The notes beneath the pieces are model-generated. The model was not told the DNA's origin, did no database searches, and saw only the letters and a program-made list of their open reading frames with translations. Position numbers and translations under genes: made by a program. This document shows positions 1 through 8,346 of a stretch of DNA of 64,000 nucleotides, in pieces. This stretch comes from Thermoplasmata archaeon (GTDB lineage Archaea > Thermoplasmatota > Thermoplasmata > Thermoplasmatales > Thermoplasmataceae): positions 166,874-230,873 of the forward strand of contig JAJZZM010000001.1 in NCBI GenBank assembly GCA_021797555.1, in the 5' to 3' direction. Position 1 is the first letter of the stretch, and each line of letters opens with the position of its first letter.

Positions 1-582
1 TAAGTACCCTATTTTTGATGGGAAATATGTTTCCTTTACATTGAAGTATAGTATTATTATTTCAATAAATGTTGCTATTCCTGCCATTAAAAATATGTAC
101 TGGAAACCGTAAACTGATAAAATGGCACCAAGTATGGGACCTATTGCAGCACCGGCATTTGCCATTACACGAATTTCTGTATAGCCGGATAGCCTCTGGC
201 TTAATGATGTAACATCAGCTATTGAAGCCTGTATTGCAGGATATTGCAGTGCATTGATTACAATAGTTGAATAGAATAATAATATCAATAATATAACCGG
301 CATTCTATAAAGGACAGTAAAATACATGGATATGTATAATAAACCTGCAGGAATTGGTATTAATATTAAAAATACCCTCCTTCCAATTTTATCCGTTAAT
401 ATGCCGGAATAATATTGAATTATCGACATTAATAAAATTGCTATTCCCAGTACTATTCCTGTTTCAATAAATGATATATGGTATATGAAAACAAATATTA
501 ATGGCAGGAATATAAAGGATGAAACCCTACCCGATGCACGTATAAGCCTTGTTAAGCCAAGATAAAATACACGTTTATCCAA
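1..582 (-). CDS. MFS transporter, C-terminus cut by window edge
   Basis: Reading the minus strand from a TTG at 582 gives 194 codons with no stop up to the window edge. The protein starts MDKRVFYLGLTRLIRASG and is strongly hydrophobic, with about six helices visible. The loop after helix 2 reads GILTDKIGRR, the MFS motif A (G-x-L-a-D-r-x-G-r-k). An in-frame TAA lies directly before the TTG, so TTG is the first possible start; AAGGTG just upstream serves as ribosome site. It follows the next MFS gene with a 4-nt gap, so the two are a co-transcribed tandem pair and may be paralogues. Substrate unknown; family call is firm. Confidence 0.85.
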   Translation of the reverse strand, partial: MDKRVFYLGLTRLIRASGRVSSFIFLPLIFVFIYHISFIETGIVLGIAILLMSIIQYYSGILTDKIGRRVFLILIPIPAGLLYISMYFTVLYRMPVILLILLFYSTIVINALQYPAIQASIADVTSLSQRLSGYTEIRVMANAGAAIGPILGAILSVYGFQYIFLMAGIATFIEIIILYFNVKETYFPSKIGYL

Positions 583-586
583 TTAT

Positions 587-1816
587 TTACACCTTCGTTT
601 TTTCTATTTTATTACTATTTTCTGGGCGCCATGATTTTATCATTGTATAATATAAAACGCCACCTAAAGCCTGCAATGACCCACCTATAACTAATGGAAA
701 TGCCATGTTGAAATCAAAGAGATAGCCTGAGGCACCGGAAGTTAATTGGGACCCCCTGCCTGAAACACCCTGAATTGCTGTTGATGTACCATAATCTTCC
801 TTATTTATGCCACGCACATTTATTGCACCACGCATTGGAGAACCAATACCGGCCACACCCATTCTCATAACATATACAAAACCTGCCAGGAATAAAAATG
901 GTGTGAAAGCCATTATTATAAACAATGCACCCTGTAAAACATGTGCTATGGATGCAATTTTTAAATTATTAAACCTGCCGTTTATATATTTCCCTGATAC
1001 ATATGAACCTATTGCAGTGGAGGCATATGCTAATGTATAAACATAGCCAACAACACTTGGGTCTACATGGTACTTTAATTCAAAGAATAATGGCAGTAAT
1101 GGCATTGATATGCCTATTGCCGCAGCATTTATACTGTTGGGCAGTATTATTCTCAACAGATATTTGAAACTCTCTTTTTTCATAACCCTTGTTGTTTTCT
1201 TTGGCCTTTTGTATTCCCTTAGCCTTGATAATGATATTAATGATGATAGTACAAGTATAAATGATATAAAAAAGAAAACTCTATAAAATAATACTGCACC
1301 TATTATACTTTCTATTAAAACATAGGTACTTAGGAATACTCCCCCGAATACAGAGAAAACAGAGGCAGTAGCAAATAATAATGATAATTTTCCGACCCTA
1401 TCATTTTCTATGCCATAGTTATTTGCTATAAATGCGGTCATGCCCGGGGAAAATGCTCCACGCAACCCGCCTGCACTGCCTGATATGCCTGCTATTGTTG
1501 CACCAACGGCAATAAAATATATATTTGTTGATATGGTCATTAATAACAATCCTGCTGTAGGGAATATCTCTCCTATAAACAATATCCTTGAATAGCCAAT
1601 TTTATCTCCAAGTCTTCCCAGAATTAATGTTAAGAAAACGTTGAATAAAGTTATCGGTATATATAAAAGCCCTATAAATATCACTGAAAAATGTAAATAA
1701 TGTAAATATAATGGCAATGCCAATGTAACAAATATAAGTCCCGAACTACGGGTAGCCCTTGAAATTAATAGGTATTTAAACGATTTGTTTACAATTTCAG
1801 TAGAATCTGAAAACAT
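587..1816 (-). CDS. MFS transporter
   Basis: A 409-residue, very hydrophobic protein with about 12 membrane segments, the usual MFS size. Motif A appears as GRLGDKIGYSR at about residues 66-76 after the second helix, and the central basic loop (REYKRPKKTTRVMKKE, about 199-214) separates two six-helix halves. It is the upstream member of a two-gene set with the truncated MFS gene that starts 4 nt after its stop; the DedA gene lies upstream on the same strand. ATG start at 1816. Nothing in the sequence fixes the substrate. Drug/proton antiport or solute uptake are both possible. Confidence 0.88.
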   Translation of the reverse strand: MFSDSTEIVNKSFKYLLISRATRSSGLIFVTLALPLYLHYLHFSVIFIGLLYIPITLFNVFLTLILGRLGDKIGYSRILFIGEIFPTAGLLLMTISTNIYFIAVGATIAGISGSAGGLRGAFSPGMTAFIANNYGIENDRVGKLSLLFATASVFSVFGGVFLSTYVLIESIIGAVLFYRVFFFISFILVLSSLISLSRLREYKRPKKTTRVMKKESFKYLLRIILPNSINAAAIGISMPLLPLFFELKYHVDPSVVGYVYTLAYASTAIGSYVSGKYINGRFNNLKIASIAHVLQGALFIIMAFTPFLFLAGFVYVMRMGVAGIGSPMRGAINVRGINKEDYGTSTAIQGVSGRGSQLTSGASGYLFDFNMAFPLVIGGSLQALGGVLYYTMIKSWRPENSNKIEKTKV

Positions 1817-1842
1817 ATTATAGTATATTGTTTATTGGTATA

Positions 1843-2505
1843 TTATTTATTTGTTTGTCCTTTTTGTACATTTTTCCTCTTAAGTTTCATGAATACATAT
1901 ATAATAGCTATAACAAAGGCTACAACACCAACGTATGAGAATTCATTGAAGTAACCAAGTATGATTTTCCAGTCTGAACCCAAAATAATGCCTATGTATA
2001 TTAAAATAGCATCATATACTAAATCACCTGTTAACGTATAAAATGAAAATTTTTTAAAATTCATTGTGGCTATTCCTGCAGGTATTGATATAAAAGTTCT
2101 AAAAATTGGTATAAACCTTGTTGTAAATACGGATAAATCACCATATTTATTGAACCATGCTTTTGTCCTTCCTATTGTATCGGGTTTTAAAAGCAAATAT
2201 TTCCCATACCTAATAATAAAAGGATCTCCACCATATTTCCCGATTCCATATGCAATCCATGCACCCACTAAATCCCCAACCGATCCAACAATTAACAGTA
2301 TTACCACGGAGATTATAGGGTTAAATGGGTCCAATAATCCATAATATGACAAATACCCGGCAAATGTCATCACAACCTCTGATGGTATTGGCAATAGCAT
2401 TCCTTCCAATAGCATTAAAAAAAATACACCTGAATAGCCGAGGCTTACAATAATACCCTCAACGAACTTTATTAAATCAACTGCTATAATAGTTATAATA
2501 CTCAA
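1843..2505 (-). CDS. DedA/VTT-domain membrane protein
   Basis: The 220-residue protein has the DedA family plan: an N-terminal helix followed by a re-entrant E-x-L-L-P-I-P-S-E segment (about 34-43), a G-x-x-G-D-L-x-G-A-W-x-A-Y-G-x-G-K-Y-G-G stretch (about 75-94), and the family signature FTTRFIPIFRTFISIPAG (about 127-144) with the conserved arginines. DedA proteins are proton-linked membrane proteins, and several are now thought to be lipid flippases or scramblases. It sits 26 nt upstream of the MFS pair in the same direction and may share their transcript. The family is clear; the physiological role here is not. Confidence 0.88.
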   Translation of the reverse strand: MSIITIIAVDLIKFVEGIIVSLGYSGVFFLMLLEGMLLPIPSEVVMTFAGYLSYYGLLDPFNPIISVVILLIVGSVGDLVGAWIAYGIGKYGGDPFIIRYGKYLLLKPDTIGRTKAWFNKYGDLSVFTTRFIPIFRTFISIPAGIATMNFKKFSFYTLTGDLVYDAILIYIGIILGSDWKIILGYFNEFSYVGVVAFVIAIIYVFMKLKRKNVQKGQTNK

Positions 2506-2627
2506 ATTTTATCCGTGATATATTAAAATTTATATATTAAAGTTTTTGCTATCTTATATTTTAAACATTTATTACTAAATTTAAGTAATATGATAAAATT
2601 TTATATTTATCATTATATTATTAAAAT

Positions 2628-3572
2628 ATGTATAGAATATTAGTTACGCGTGAATTGCCCGGAAATTATGTAAATGAAATCAAAAATAAAATAGATGCAA
2701 ATATATTATTTTATGATAATAAGATAAATGTACACCAGTGGCTAATAGATAATATAGAGGATGCAGATGGAATTTTAATAACGTTAAATGAGAAGATAGA
2801 TAAAGAAATAATAGATAAGGCCAGGAAATTAAAGGTTATAAGCACATATAGCGTCGGGTATGACCACATAGATGTGGATTATGCAAAATCAAAGAATGTC
2901 ACTGTAACAAATACACCAGAGGTTTTAACCGATGCAACTGCAGATTTAATTTTTGGAATAATGATAACCGTGTCAAGGAGAATTATAGAGGGAAATGAAA
3001 TAATAAAAAATAATCAATGGGAATCACAGTGGAACCCGTATTATATGCTGGGGTCAGAAATACATGGAAAAACTATAGGAATAATTGGCATGGGCAGAAT
3101 TGGCAATGCCATAGCGAAAAGGGCGAATGGCTTTGATATGAAAATAATTTATTACAGCAAACACAGGCATGATGTTAACATAGATTATGTGGATTTGAAT
3201 TATTTACTGAAAAATTCCGATTTTGTTGTTATTGCACTGGATTTAAATAATGAAACATACCATTTTATGGATTATGGCAAAATAAAACTTATGAAAAATA
3301 ATTCCTATTTAATAAATGGGACAAGGGGAAAAATAATAAATGAAAATGATTTAATAAGGGCGCTTAATGAAAAAATTATAGAAGGTGCCGCTTTGGACGT
3401 TTTTGAAAATGAGCCATTGAGCCATGATAATCCACTTATAAAAATGAAAAATGTTGTCCTTACACCACATTTGGGAAGCGCCACATTAGAAACACGAAGC
3501 AAAATGGCCGAAGTTGCTGTTAAAAATTTATTAAATGTTCTTAATGGCAATGAACCATTGTATAAACTATAA
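2628..3572 (+). CDS. D-2-hydroxyacid dehydrogenase (glyoxylate/hydroxypyruvate reductase type)
   Basis: A 314-residue NAD(P)-dependent D-isomer-specific 2-hydroxyacid dehydrogenase. The Rossmann glycine motif GMGRIGNAIAKRA is at about 154-166. The substrate-domain motif STYSVGYDHID (about 74-84) is typical of the glyoxylate reductase/glycerate dehydrogenase group. Catalytic Arg lies in INGTRGKIIN, Glu in FENEPL and His in LTPHLGSAT. Full length, ATG start. AT-rich DNA with TATA-like runs before the start suggests a leaderless transcript. It stands upstream of queC by 28 nt without an obvious functional link. The exact substrate (glyoxylate, hydroxypyruvate or another 2-oxoacid) cannot be read from sequence. 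Confidence 0.9.
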   Translation: MYRILVTRELPGNYVNEIKNKIDANILFYDNKINVHQWLIDNIEDADGILITLNEKIDKEIIDKARKLKVISTYSVGYDHIDVDYAKSKNVTVTNTPEVLTDATADLIFGIMITVSRRIIEGNEIIKNNQWESQWNPYYMLGSEIHGKTIGIIGMGRIGNAIAKRANGFDMKIIYYSKHRHDVNIDYVDLNYLLKNSDFVVIALDLNNETYHFMDYGKIKLMKNNSYLINGTRGKIINENDLIRALNEKIIEGAALDVFENEPLSHDNPLIKMKNVVLTPHLGSATLETRSKMAEVAVKNLLNVLNGNEPLYKL

Positions 3573-3600
3573 TATTTTTAATAATATTATTTAATATACC

Positions 3601-4323
3601 ATGATGGAAAATAAAAAGGCCATAGTGTTAATATCAGGCGGTCTCGATTCCCCTACTGTACTGGCATATGCACTGGAAAATAATTATGATGTTTATCCAT
3701 TAAGCTTTGATTATAACCAGAGGCATAAAAAAGAATTATTGTCATCAAAAAGTATATGTGAATATTATAATTTAAAATTAAAAGTAATAAATATGGATTT
3801 GAGGCAGATAGGTGGTTCGGCATTAACAGATGATATAAGTGTGCCTGAAAGAAAATTCAATGAGATAAAGGATGAAATACCGGTTACATATGTTCCCGCA
3901 AGGAATACCATATTTTTATCTCTGGCATCTGCATATGCAGAAACAGTTGGGGCAAATAACATATTTATTGGGGCAAATGCAGTAGATTACTCCGGATATC
4001 CCGATTGCAGGCCGGAATATTTCAACGCCATGGAAAAAGCCATAAATTTAGGCACCGAACTTGGATTAAAAAGCAAAATAAATATAAATGTGCCATTGCA
4101 GTATCTAACAAAAGGTGAAATAGTAAAACTTGGAAGGAAATTAAATGTACCATATAAATTCACATGGTCGTGCTACAATGGAAGGGTGAAGGCATGTGGA
4201 AAATGTGATTCCTGCCTATTAAGGTTGCATGGCTTTATGGATGCAGATGACTTCGATGATATTGAATATGAAGATTATCCTGATTTTTATATTGATTATT
4301 TAAAGAAAAATCATAAATTATAA
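3601..4323 (+). CDS. queC: 7-cyano-7-deazaguanine synthase QueC
   Basis: A 240-residue ATP-dependent enzyme that turns 7-carboxy-7-deazaguanine into preQ0, the precursor of archaeosine in archaeal tRNA. The PP-loop SGGLDSPT is at about 12-19. The VTYVPARNTIFLSLASAYAE block (about 98-117) is the family signature. The C-terminal zinc site is present as Cys residues in SCYNGRVKACGKCDSC (about 196-211). Two ATG codons are in tandem at 3601 and 3604; either could be used. No other archaeosine genes are adjacent. Length is normal for the family. Confidence 0.95.
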   Translation: MMENKKAIVLISGGLDSPTVLAYALENNYDVYPLSFDYNQRHKKELLSSKSICEYYNLKLKVINMDLRQIGGSALTDDISVPERKFNEIKDEIPVTYVPARNTIFLSLASAYAETVGANNIFIGANAVDYSGYPDCRPEYFNAMEKAINLGTELGLKSKININVPLQYLTKGEIVKLGRKLNVPYKFTWSCYNGRVKACGKCDSCLLRLHGFMDADDFDDIEYEDYPDFYIDYLKKNHKL

Positions 4324-4364
4324 ATTTAAAAATATTTATTTATCAATTAAGCATTATTACATTT

Positions 4365-5327
4365 ATGTTTCCAGTGGAAAGAATGAGAAGGCATAGATTA
4401 AATAGTAATATAAGGTCTATATTTAAAGAAACCAATATAAATAAGGATAAATTGATTATGCCTGTTTTTATAGATGAAAATGAAAAAAGCAAAAAAGAAA
4501 TAAAATCAATGCCAGGAATTTATAGATATTCATTAAATGACTATGAAAATTATATAAAATACCTTGATGACATAGGCGTAAAAAATGTTATATTGTTTGG
4601 AATACCAAAAAACAAGGATTCTACTGGCTCATCATCGTATGATAAAAATGGGATTGTCCAGAACGCAATAAGAATAGCAAAAGACAATACAAAAATGAAT
4701 ATCATTGCAGATTTATGTTTATGCGAATACACAGACACAGGCCATTGTGGAATTATTGAAAATGGCTATGTAAATAATGATAAAACATTGGAGATATATC
4801 AAAAGGAAGCTTTAAGTTATGCCGATGCAGGCGTTGACATTATAGCCCCGAGCGGAATGATGGACGGACAGGTAAAGGCAATTAGGGAAATTCTGGATAA
4901 AAATAATTATATAAATACAATAATAATGGCATATAGCTCAAAATTTGCCTCAAATTTATATGGCCCTTTCAGGGAAGCCGCCGATTCTACACCACAGTTT
5001 GGGGATAGAAAAAGTTACCAGATGGATTATAGCAATGGCAGGGAAGCTATAAGGGAAATAGATTTGGATATAAAAGAGGGTGCAGATATAATAATGGTAA
5101 AACCCGCTTTGTTTTATCTGGATTTAATACACGAAGCAAAGAGGCTTTATAATCTGCCCGTTGCAACATATATGGTTAGTGGAGAGTACACAATGATAAA
5201 AAATTCGGTATTGTCAGGATTATTAAATGAAAATATTATAGACGAGGCTTTAACATCGTTATTCAGGGCAGGAGCCGATATGGTAATAAATTATTTTACA
5301 GAGGATTATATAAAAAATCATAAATAA
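4365..5327 (+). CDS. hemB: Porphobilinogen synthase (delta-aminolevulinate dehydratase)
   Basis: A 320-residue HemB, condensing two 5-aminolevulinate molecules to porphobilinogen in haem/sirohaem/corrinoid synthesis. The Schiff-base lysines sit in AYSSKFASNLYGPFREA and IIMVKPALFYLD. The metal site reads DLCLCEYTDTGHCG, keeping the three cysteines with the spacing of zinc-type HemB (C-x-C-x7-C), so a zinc enzyme is expected. Substrate-loop residues QFGDRKSYQMD are intact. The gene starts at an ATG 41 nt after queC; an AT-rich TATA-like stretch lies in that gap. No other hem genes are adjacent in the window; cobS at 35178 is the only other tetrapyrrole-linked gene. Confidence 0.96.
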   Translation: MFPVERMRRHRLNSNIRSIFKETNINKDKLIMPVFIDENEKSKKEIKSMPGIYRYSLNDYENYIKYLDDIGVKNVILFGIPKNKDSTGSSSYDKNGIVQNAIRIAKDNTKMNIIADLCLCEYTDTGHCGIIENGYVNNDKTLEIYQKEALSYADAGVDIIAPSGMMDGQVKAIREILDKNNYINTIIMAYSSKFASNLYGPFREAADSTPQFGDRKSYQMDYSNGREAIREIDLDIKEGADIIMVKPALFYLDLIHEAKRLYNLPVATYMVSGEYTMIKNSVLSGLLNENIIDEALTSLFRAGADMVINYFTEDYIKNHK

Positions 5328-5353
5328 TTTTTATAATTGTGATTTGTTATAAA

Positions 5354-6151
5354 TCACCATACAAATAATGATGCTGTTGTATAAGTTATTATAAATGCAA
5401 CGATTATGCCTAAAAAATCTGCCAGATATATATCTGTTTTATAATATATGGCTATATAATATATTGAAAGATTTGCACCATAGCCTATTAAATTAAAGGC
5501 ATTATACCTTAAAAGTCTGTTTATAAAGTGGTTTTTACCTTTAAATGTATATCTATTATTCAAAATGAAATTATAAATAATGGATATTTCAATGGCAGGT
5601 ATAATGCCTATATATGACCCTAAGGATGGGTGTAACAATAATAATATTCCTTCATTAACAATGACACCGGATACGCCAACAATAAGGTATTTTAAAAGTG
5701 TTCCAGTTTTAAATATTAAATACAGTAAATTTTTCAAGCCTAGTTTATTATTATTTTTACTATTTAATTTCAAAATTTTTATATTAAAATTATTTTTAAA
5801 TAGAAGTGAATTGCCTATAATGCTTTTTCTCTCATCTTCAGGCAGTGCATTATTTTCTTTTAAAAAATTATAGGTTTCTCTTGAATATATATTTGCACAT
5901 GATAATAAAAAACCTTTTTTAACGGATAATGATAATTTTAATAGTATTTCCATGGATTTACCTATAAAATTTTTTTTGCAGTCTATAATTATGCCATCAT
6001 AATTATTATTGGATATATCTTTAAAAAGTTTATTTATATAATCATCATTTAATTTTAAATCGGTGAACATTATATAGTCAAAATCACCGGATGATGTTAT
6101 TTCATTATTGCAGTATTTAATTATCATCAAAACCTGATATATAATTAACAT
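5354..6151 (-). CDS. GtrA-like membrane protein with a truncated, catalytically dead GT2 domain
   Basis: The C-terminal half (about 150-265) is a four-helix GtrA domain: LLKYLIVGVSGVIVNEGILL, then NNRYTFKGK and RYNAFNLIGYGANL are typical. GtrA proteins are thought to flip polyprenyl-phosphate sugars and in archaea are often fused to a dolichol-phosphate sugar transferase. The N-terminal part resembles only the second half of such a GT2 domain: FDYIMFTDLKLNDDYINKL lines up with the usual VMDADLQ-PPE-IPKL stretch, but the DxD metal motif has gone and the first ~90 GT2 residues are absent. A second ATG at 6127, preceded by AGGT, may be the real start. It may work only as a flippase partner for another GT2, or may be decaying. 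Confidence 0.75.
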   Translation of the reverse strand: MLIIYQVLMIIKYCNNEITSSGDFDYIMFTDLKLNDDYINKLFKDISNNNYDGIIIDCKKNFIGKSMEILLKLSLSVKKGFLLSCANIYSRETYNFLKENNALPEDERKSIIGNSLLFKNNFNIKILKLNSKNNNKLGLKNLLYLIFKTGTLLKYLIVGVSGVIVNEGILLLLHPSLGSYIGIIPAIEISIIYNFILNNRYTFKGKNHFINRLLRYNAFNLIGYGANLSIYYIAIYYKTDIYLADFLGIIVAFIITYTTASLFVW

Positions 6152-6234
6152 TTATTTTTTTGTTTTTTCCTATAATTCCGATATGATATAACGATTATAA
6201 TAAAATTTATAATCTAATTTAATATGTATACTTG

Positions 6235-6867
6235 ATGCCGATATATGAAAATGACGAACACGAATATTTAAATGCGAAAGTAAAGAAGCTTGAAAATAAC
6301 TCATTTGTAAATGGTGTTTTATTCCTTACAGAGAAAAGGATAATTTTTGAAAAAAATGGTAAAAGAACCCTTATAAGGGCCTCTCCAGCAGTAACAGAAG
6401 TTAATGTTTATTTATATAATGTTGAAAATTCAACATTTGCGATGCCTAAATTTCCATTATTCACAAAAAAAATATTCAGTTTTGAGTATTATGATGATAA
6501 TAATAAGTTACAGAGAATTGATTTTGCAATGAAGGATCCCAAAACATGGGTAACCCAGATTACCAGATTGGCTTCTCTGGCAAAGAAGGAGGAAGCCACC
6601 AAAAATGAAAAAGAGAAAATAGAGGAAAAAAGAAGAGAAATTGAAATGGCAAAGGCAAGGGCACCTAAGGCAAACATAGGCATGGCAATCTTTGGTGATA
6701 ATAAAAACAAAAACAAAAATCCATATGATAATTTAAAGGAGAATATAATAGATGATAATACTAACGGGAATTTCCCTGCAAAAAATACCTTTAACTGCCC
6801 TAACTGTGGTTTTGAGGTTGATAACACCATGATGTACTGCCCTAACTGTGGATATAAATTAAAATAG
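6235..6867 (+). CDS. PH/GRAM-like domain protein with C-terminal zinc ribbon
   Basis: I chose the ATG at 6235; a TTG directly before it (6232) is the other option. Residues about 1-125 form a beta-rich domain with the pattern of bacterial/archaeal PH or GRAM-like domains (NGVLFLTEKRIIFEKNGKRTLI). A charged, probably helical linker (EEATKNEKEKIEEKRREIEMAKAR) follows. The last 22 residues are a zinc ribbon with two knuckles, CPNCGFEV and CPNCGYKL. Such proteins are common, uncharacterised archaeal cytosolic proteins. Its stop codon abuts the stop of the convergent gene with no spacer (6867/6868). Function unknown. Confidence 0.75.
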   Translation: MPIYENDEHEYLNAKVKKLENNSFVNGVLFLTEKRIIFEKNGKRTLIRASPAVTEVNVYLYNVENSTFAMPKFPLFTKKIFSFEYYDDNNKLQRIDFAMKDPKTWVTQITRLASLAKKEEATKNEKEKIEEKRREIEMAKARAPKANIGMAIFGDNKNKNKNPYDNLKENIIDDNTNGNFPAKNTFNCPNCGFEVDNTMMYCPNCGYKLK

Positions 6868-7749
6868 TTATTTCTCAATTAGCTCATTAATGCTTTTATT
6901 AACTTTATTCCATAGATAACTTTTCTTTTCAAGATATTTTATTTCCTTTTCTGTGAATTTTAATTTTGGAATTTTTTCCGGTATGTTATATATTTCATAA
7001 TCCTTCAGTATTAATGATTCTATTATGCTTTCTACAACAATGATATAATTATTTTTACCGTATCTATATGGCCTATTTTTTGATGCTTTGCTTAATAAAT
7101 ACGCGAGTATAATTGAAAAATATGAAGCATGTTTCAAAATAAAAGCGTCATTTAAACCATAATTGCATGATATTATTGCGTCACGCTCGTTAATAATATT
7201 ATTAATAAATGTTTTTTTATTCTGCCTATAATTTAAGATACCGTAGATATCTGCCGGGTAAGCCACAAAACCTGACATACGCGATAACCTTACAAATAAA
7301 TCAATGTCTTCATATTCCCGGAGGTTCCTCCAGCCACCGGACCTTTTTAATAAATCACGGTTTATTATTAAAACGGTATAGAGAAAAGCCTTTTTTTCTC
7401 CTTTTTTTATAAAATTATATATTATGTCGGATATGGAAATATTATATGAAATATTAGGATCAAAAACCACAATATAATCGCCGGTGCTTTTTAAATATGC
7501 TATTTGCTTGCCTGCACCATAACTTTTAAAATTATCGTAAATAAATTTAACATTGTTTTTATTTAAATCTATTTTAAAATTTGCTGATATTATTATTTCA
7601 TAGTCTATGCCTATCTCCTCTGCTATATTTATAATATTGTCTATATTATGGTTTAGATTCTCTTGATTTTCCATGAGAGTAGCGCAGAATGATATTTTTA
7701 GCTTATTTTCGGTATATAAACTTACATTTTTTATATTATACAGCTCCAT
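6868..7749 (-). CDS. Family 2-like glycosyltransferase with altered DxD
   Basis: The ATG at 7749 is preferred to a TTG two codons upstream. The 293-residue product has a GT-A fold outline: NKLKISFCATLMENQENL at the start, then GAGKQIAYLKSTGDYIVVFDPN, where family 2 enzymes usually have DADxx, and GGWRNLREYEDIDLFVRLSR, the usual ED acceptor-site region. There is no long membrane segment after it. The change of the DxD to FDPN means metal-dependent catalysis is uncertain. It lies near the GtrA-like protein (5354-6151), so both may belong to cell-surface glycan assembly. Target sugar unknown. Confidence 0.65.
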   Translation of the reverse strand: MELYNIKNVSLYTENKLKISFCATLMENQENLNHNIDNIINIAEEIGIDYEIIISANFKIDLNKNNVKFIYDNFKSYGAGKQIAYLKSTGDYIVVFDPNISYNISISDIIYNFIKKGEKKAFLYTVLIINRDLLKRSGGWRNLREYEDIDLFVRLSRMSGFVAYPADIYGILNYRQNKKTFINNIINERDAIISCNYGLNDAFILKHASYFSIILAYLLSKASKNRPYRYGKNNYIIVVESIIESLILKDYEIYNIPEKIPKLKFTEKEIKYLEKKSYLWNKVNKSINELIEK

Positions 7750-7887
7750 ATACAATAATGTAATATTTTTATTGAATTAAAGCTTATTGATTTTATTCTA
7801 TATAATTTATTACTAAAATTCTTTTAAAAATTAAATTTTTTTATTGTTAAACATCAGAAATTTTACAGTATGAATAATGTAAATAAC

Positions 7888-7896
7888 TTTATATAA
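7888..7896 (+). promoter_or_regulatory. TATA box for the 137-aa/Vps4-like gene pair
   Basis: TTTATATAA is centred 33 nt before the ATG at 7925, the right distance for archaeal TBP to place the start of transcription a few nt before the start codon. The ATG at 7910 hits a stop after four codons, so it is not the gene start. Confidence 0.5.
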
Positions 7897-7924
7897 ATCA
7901 ATTCTATAAATGATTGAATTGTAG

Positions 7925-8338
7925 ATGACCCTGATAGTTATAGGCATATTGCACCATTATAATTCTGATATAAAGGATAAACGTGCATCAGAGAATTATA
8001 TAAACATCTCAAAAAAAATATTGCAAATGTATAGCATGCATACCGGTTGCATAGTGTCCGGAAAAATATCTGAAATAAACCCTGCGGTTGATAGCGATAA
8101 GCTGACAGAAGTTGCAATGCCGGATTTGAATATTATGAATGGATTAAAGGTAAACCTTATTTATTTTGAGGGGGAGGGTGAAAAGGATTATCTGTTTCTC
8201 TCAAAAATTTTGTGGTCCAAACTTGTTGGCTTCGCAATATTTCCAGAGGAATACGAATTAAAAATTGAATTAAACCTTGTTGCCTGTGGATGGAAAAAAG
8301 TAAAACTGTTCAGCAAAGGAACTGTAATAGATAAGTAG
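7925..8338 (+). CDS. Uncharacterised 137-aa protein, upstream partner of Vps4-like ATPase
   Basis: I do not recognise the family. The protein begins MTLIVIGILHHYNSD, has a central mixed helix/strand region (NIMNGLKVNLIYFEGEGEKDYLFLSKILW) and ends with a strand-rich tail (LNLVACGWKKVKLFSKGTVIDK). No signal peptide or long membrane helix; one mildly hydrophobic N-terminus. It stops 8 nt before the AAA ATPase gene and is read from the same promoter, so it is probably translated together with that ATPase and may be a cofactor or cargo of the ESCRT-like system. Codon use matches the neighbours. Confidence 0.7.
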   Translation: MTLIVIGILHHYNSDIKDKRASENYINISKKILQMYSMHTGCIVSGKISEINPAVDSDKLTEVAMPDLNIMNGLKVNLIYFEGEGEKDYLFLSKILWSKLVGFAIFPEEYELKIELNLVACGWKKVKLFSKGTVIDK

Positions 8339-8346
8339 GTATTAAT

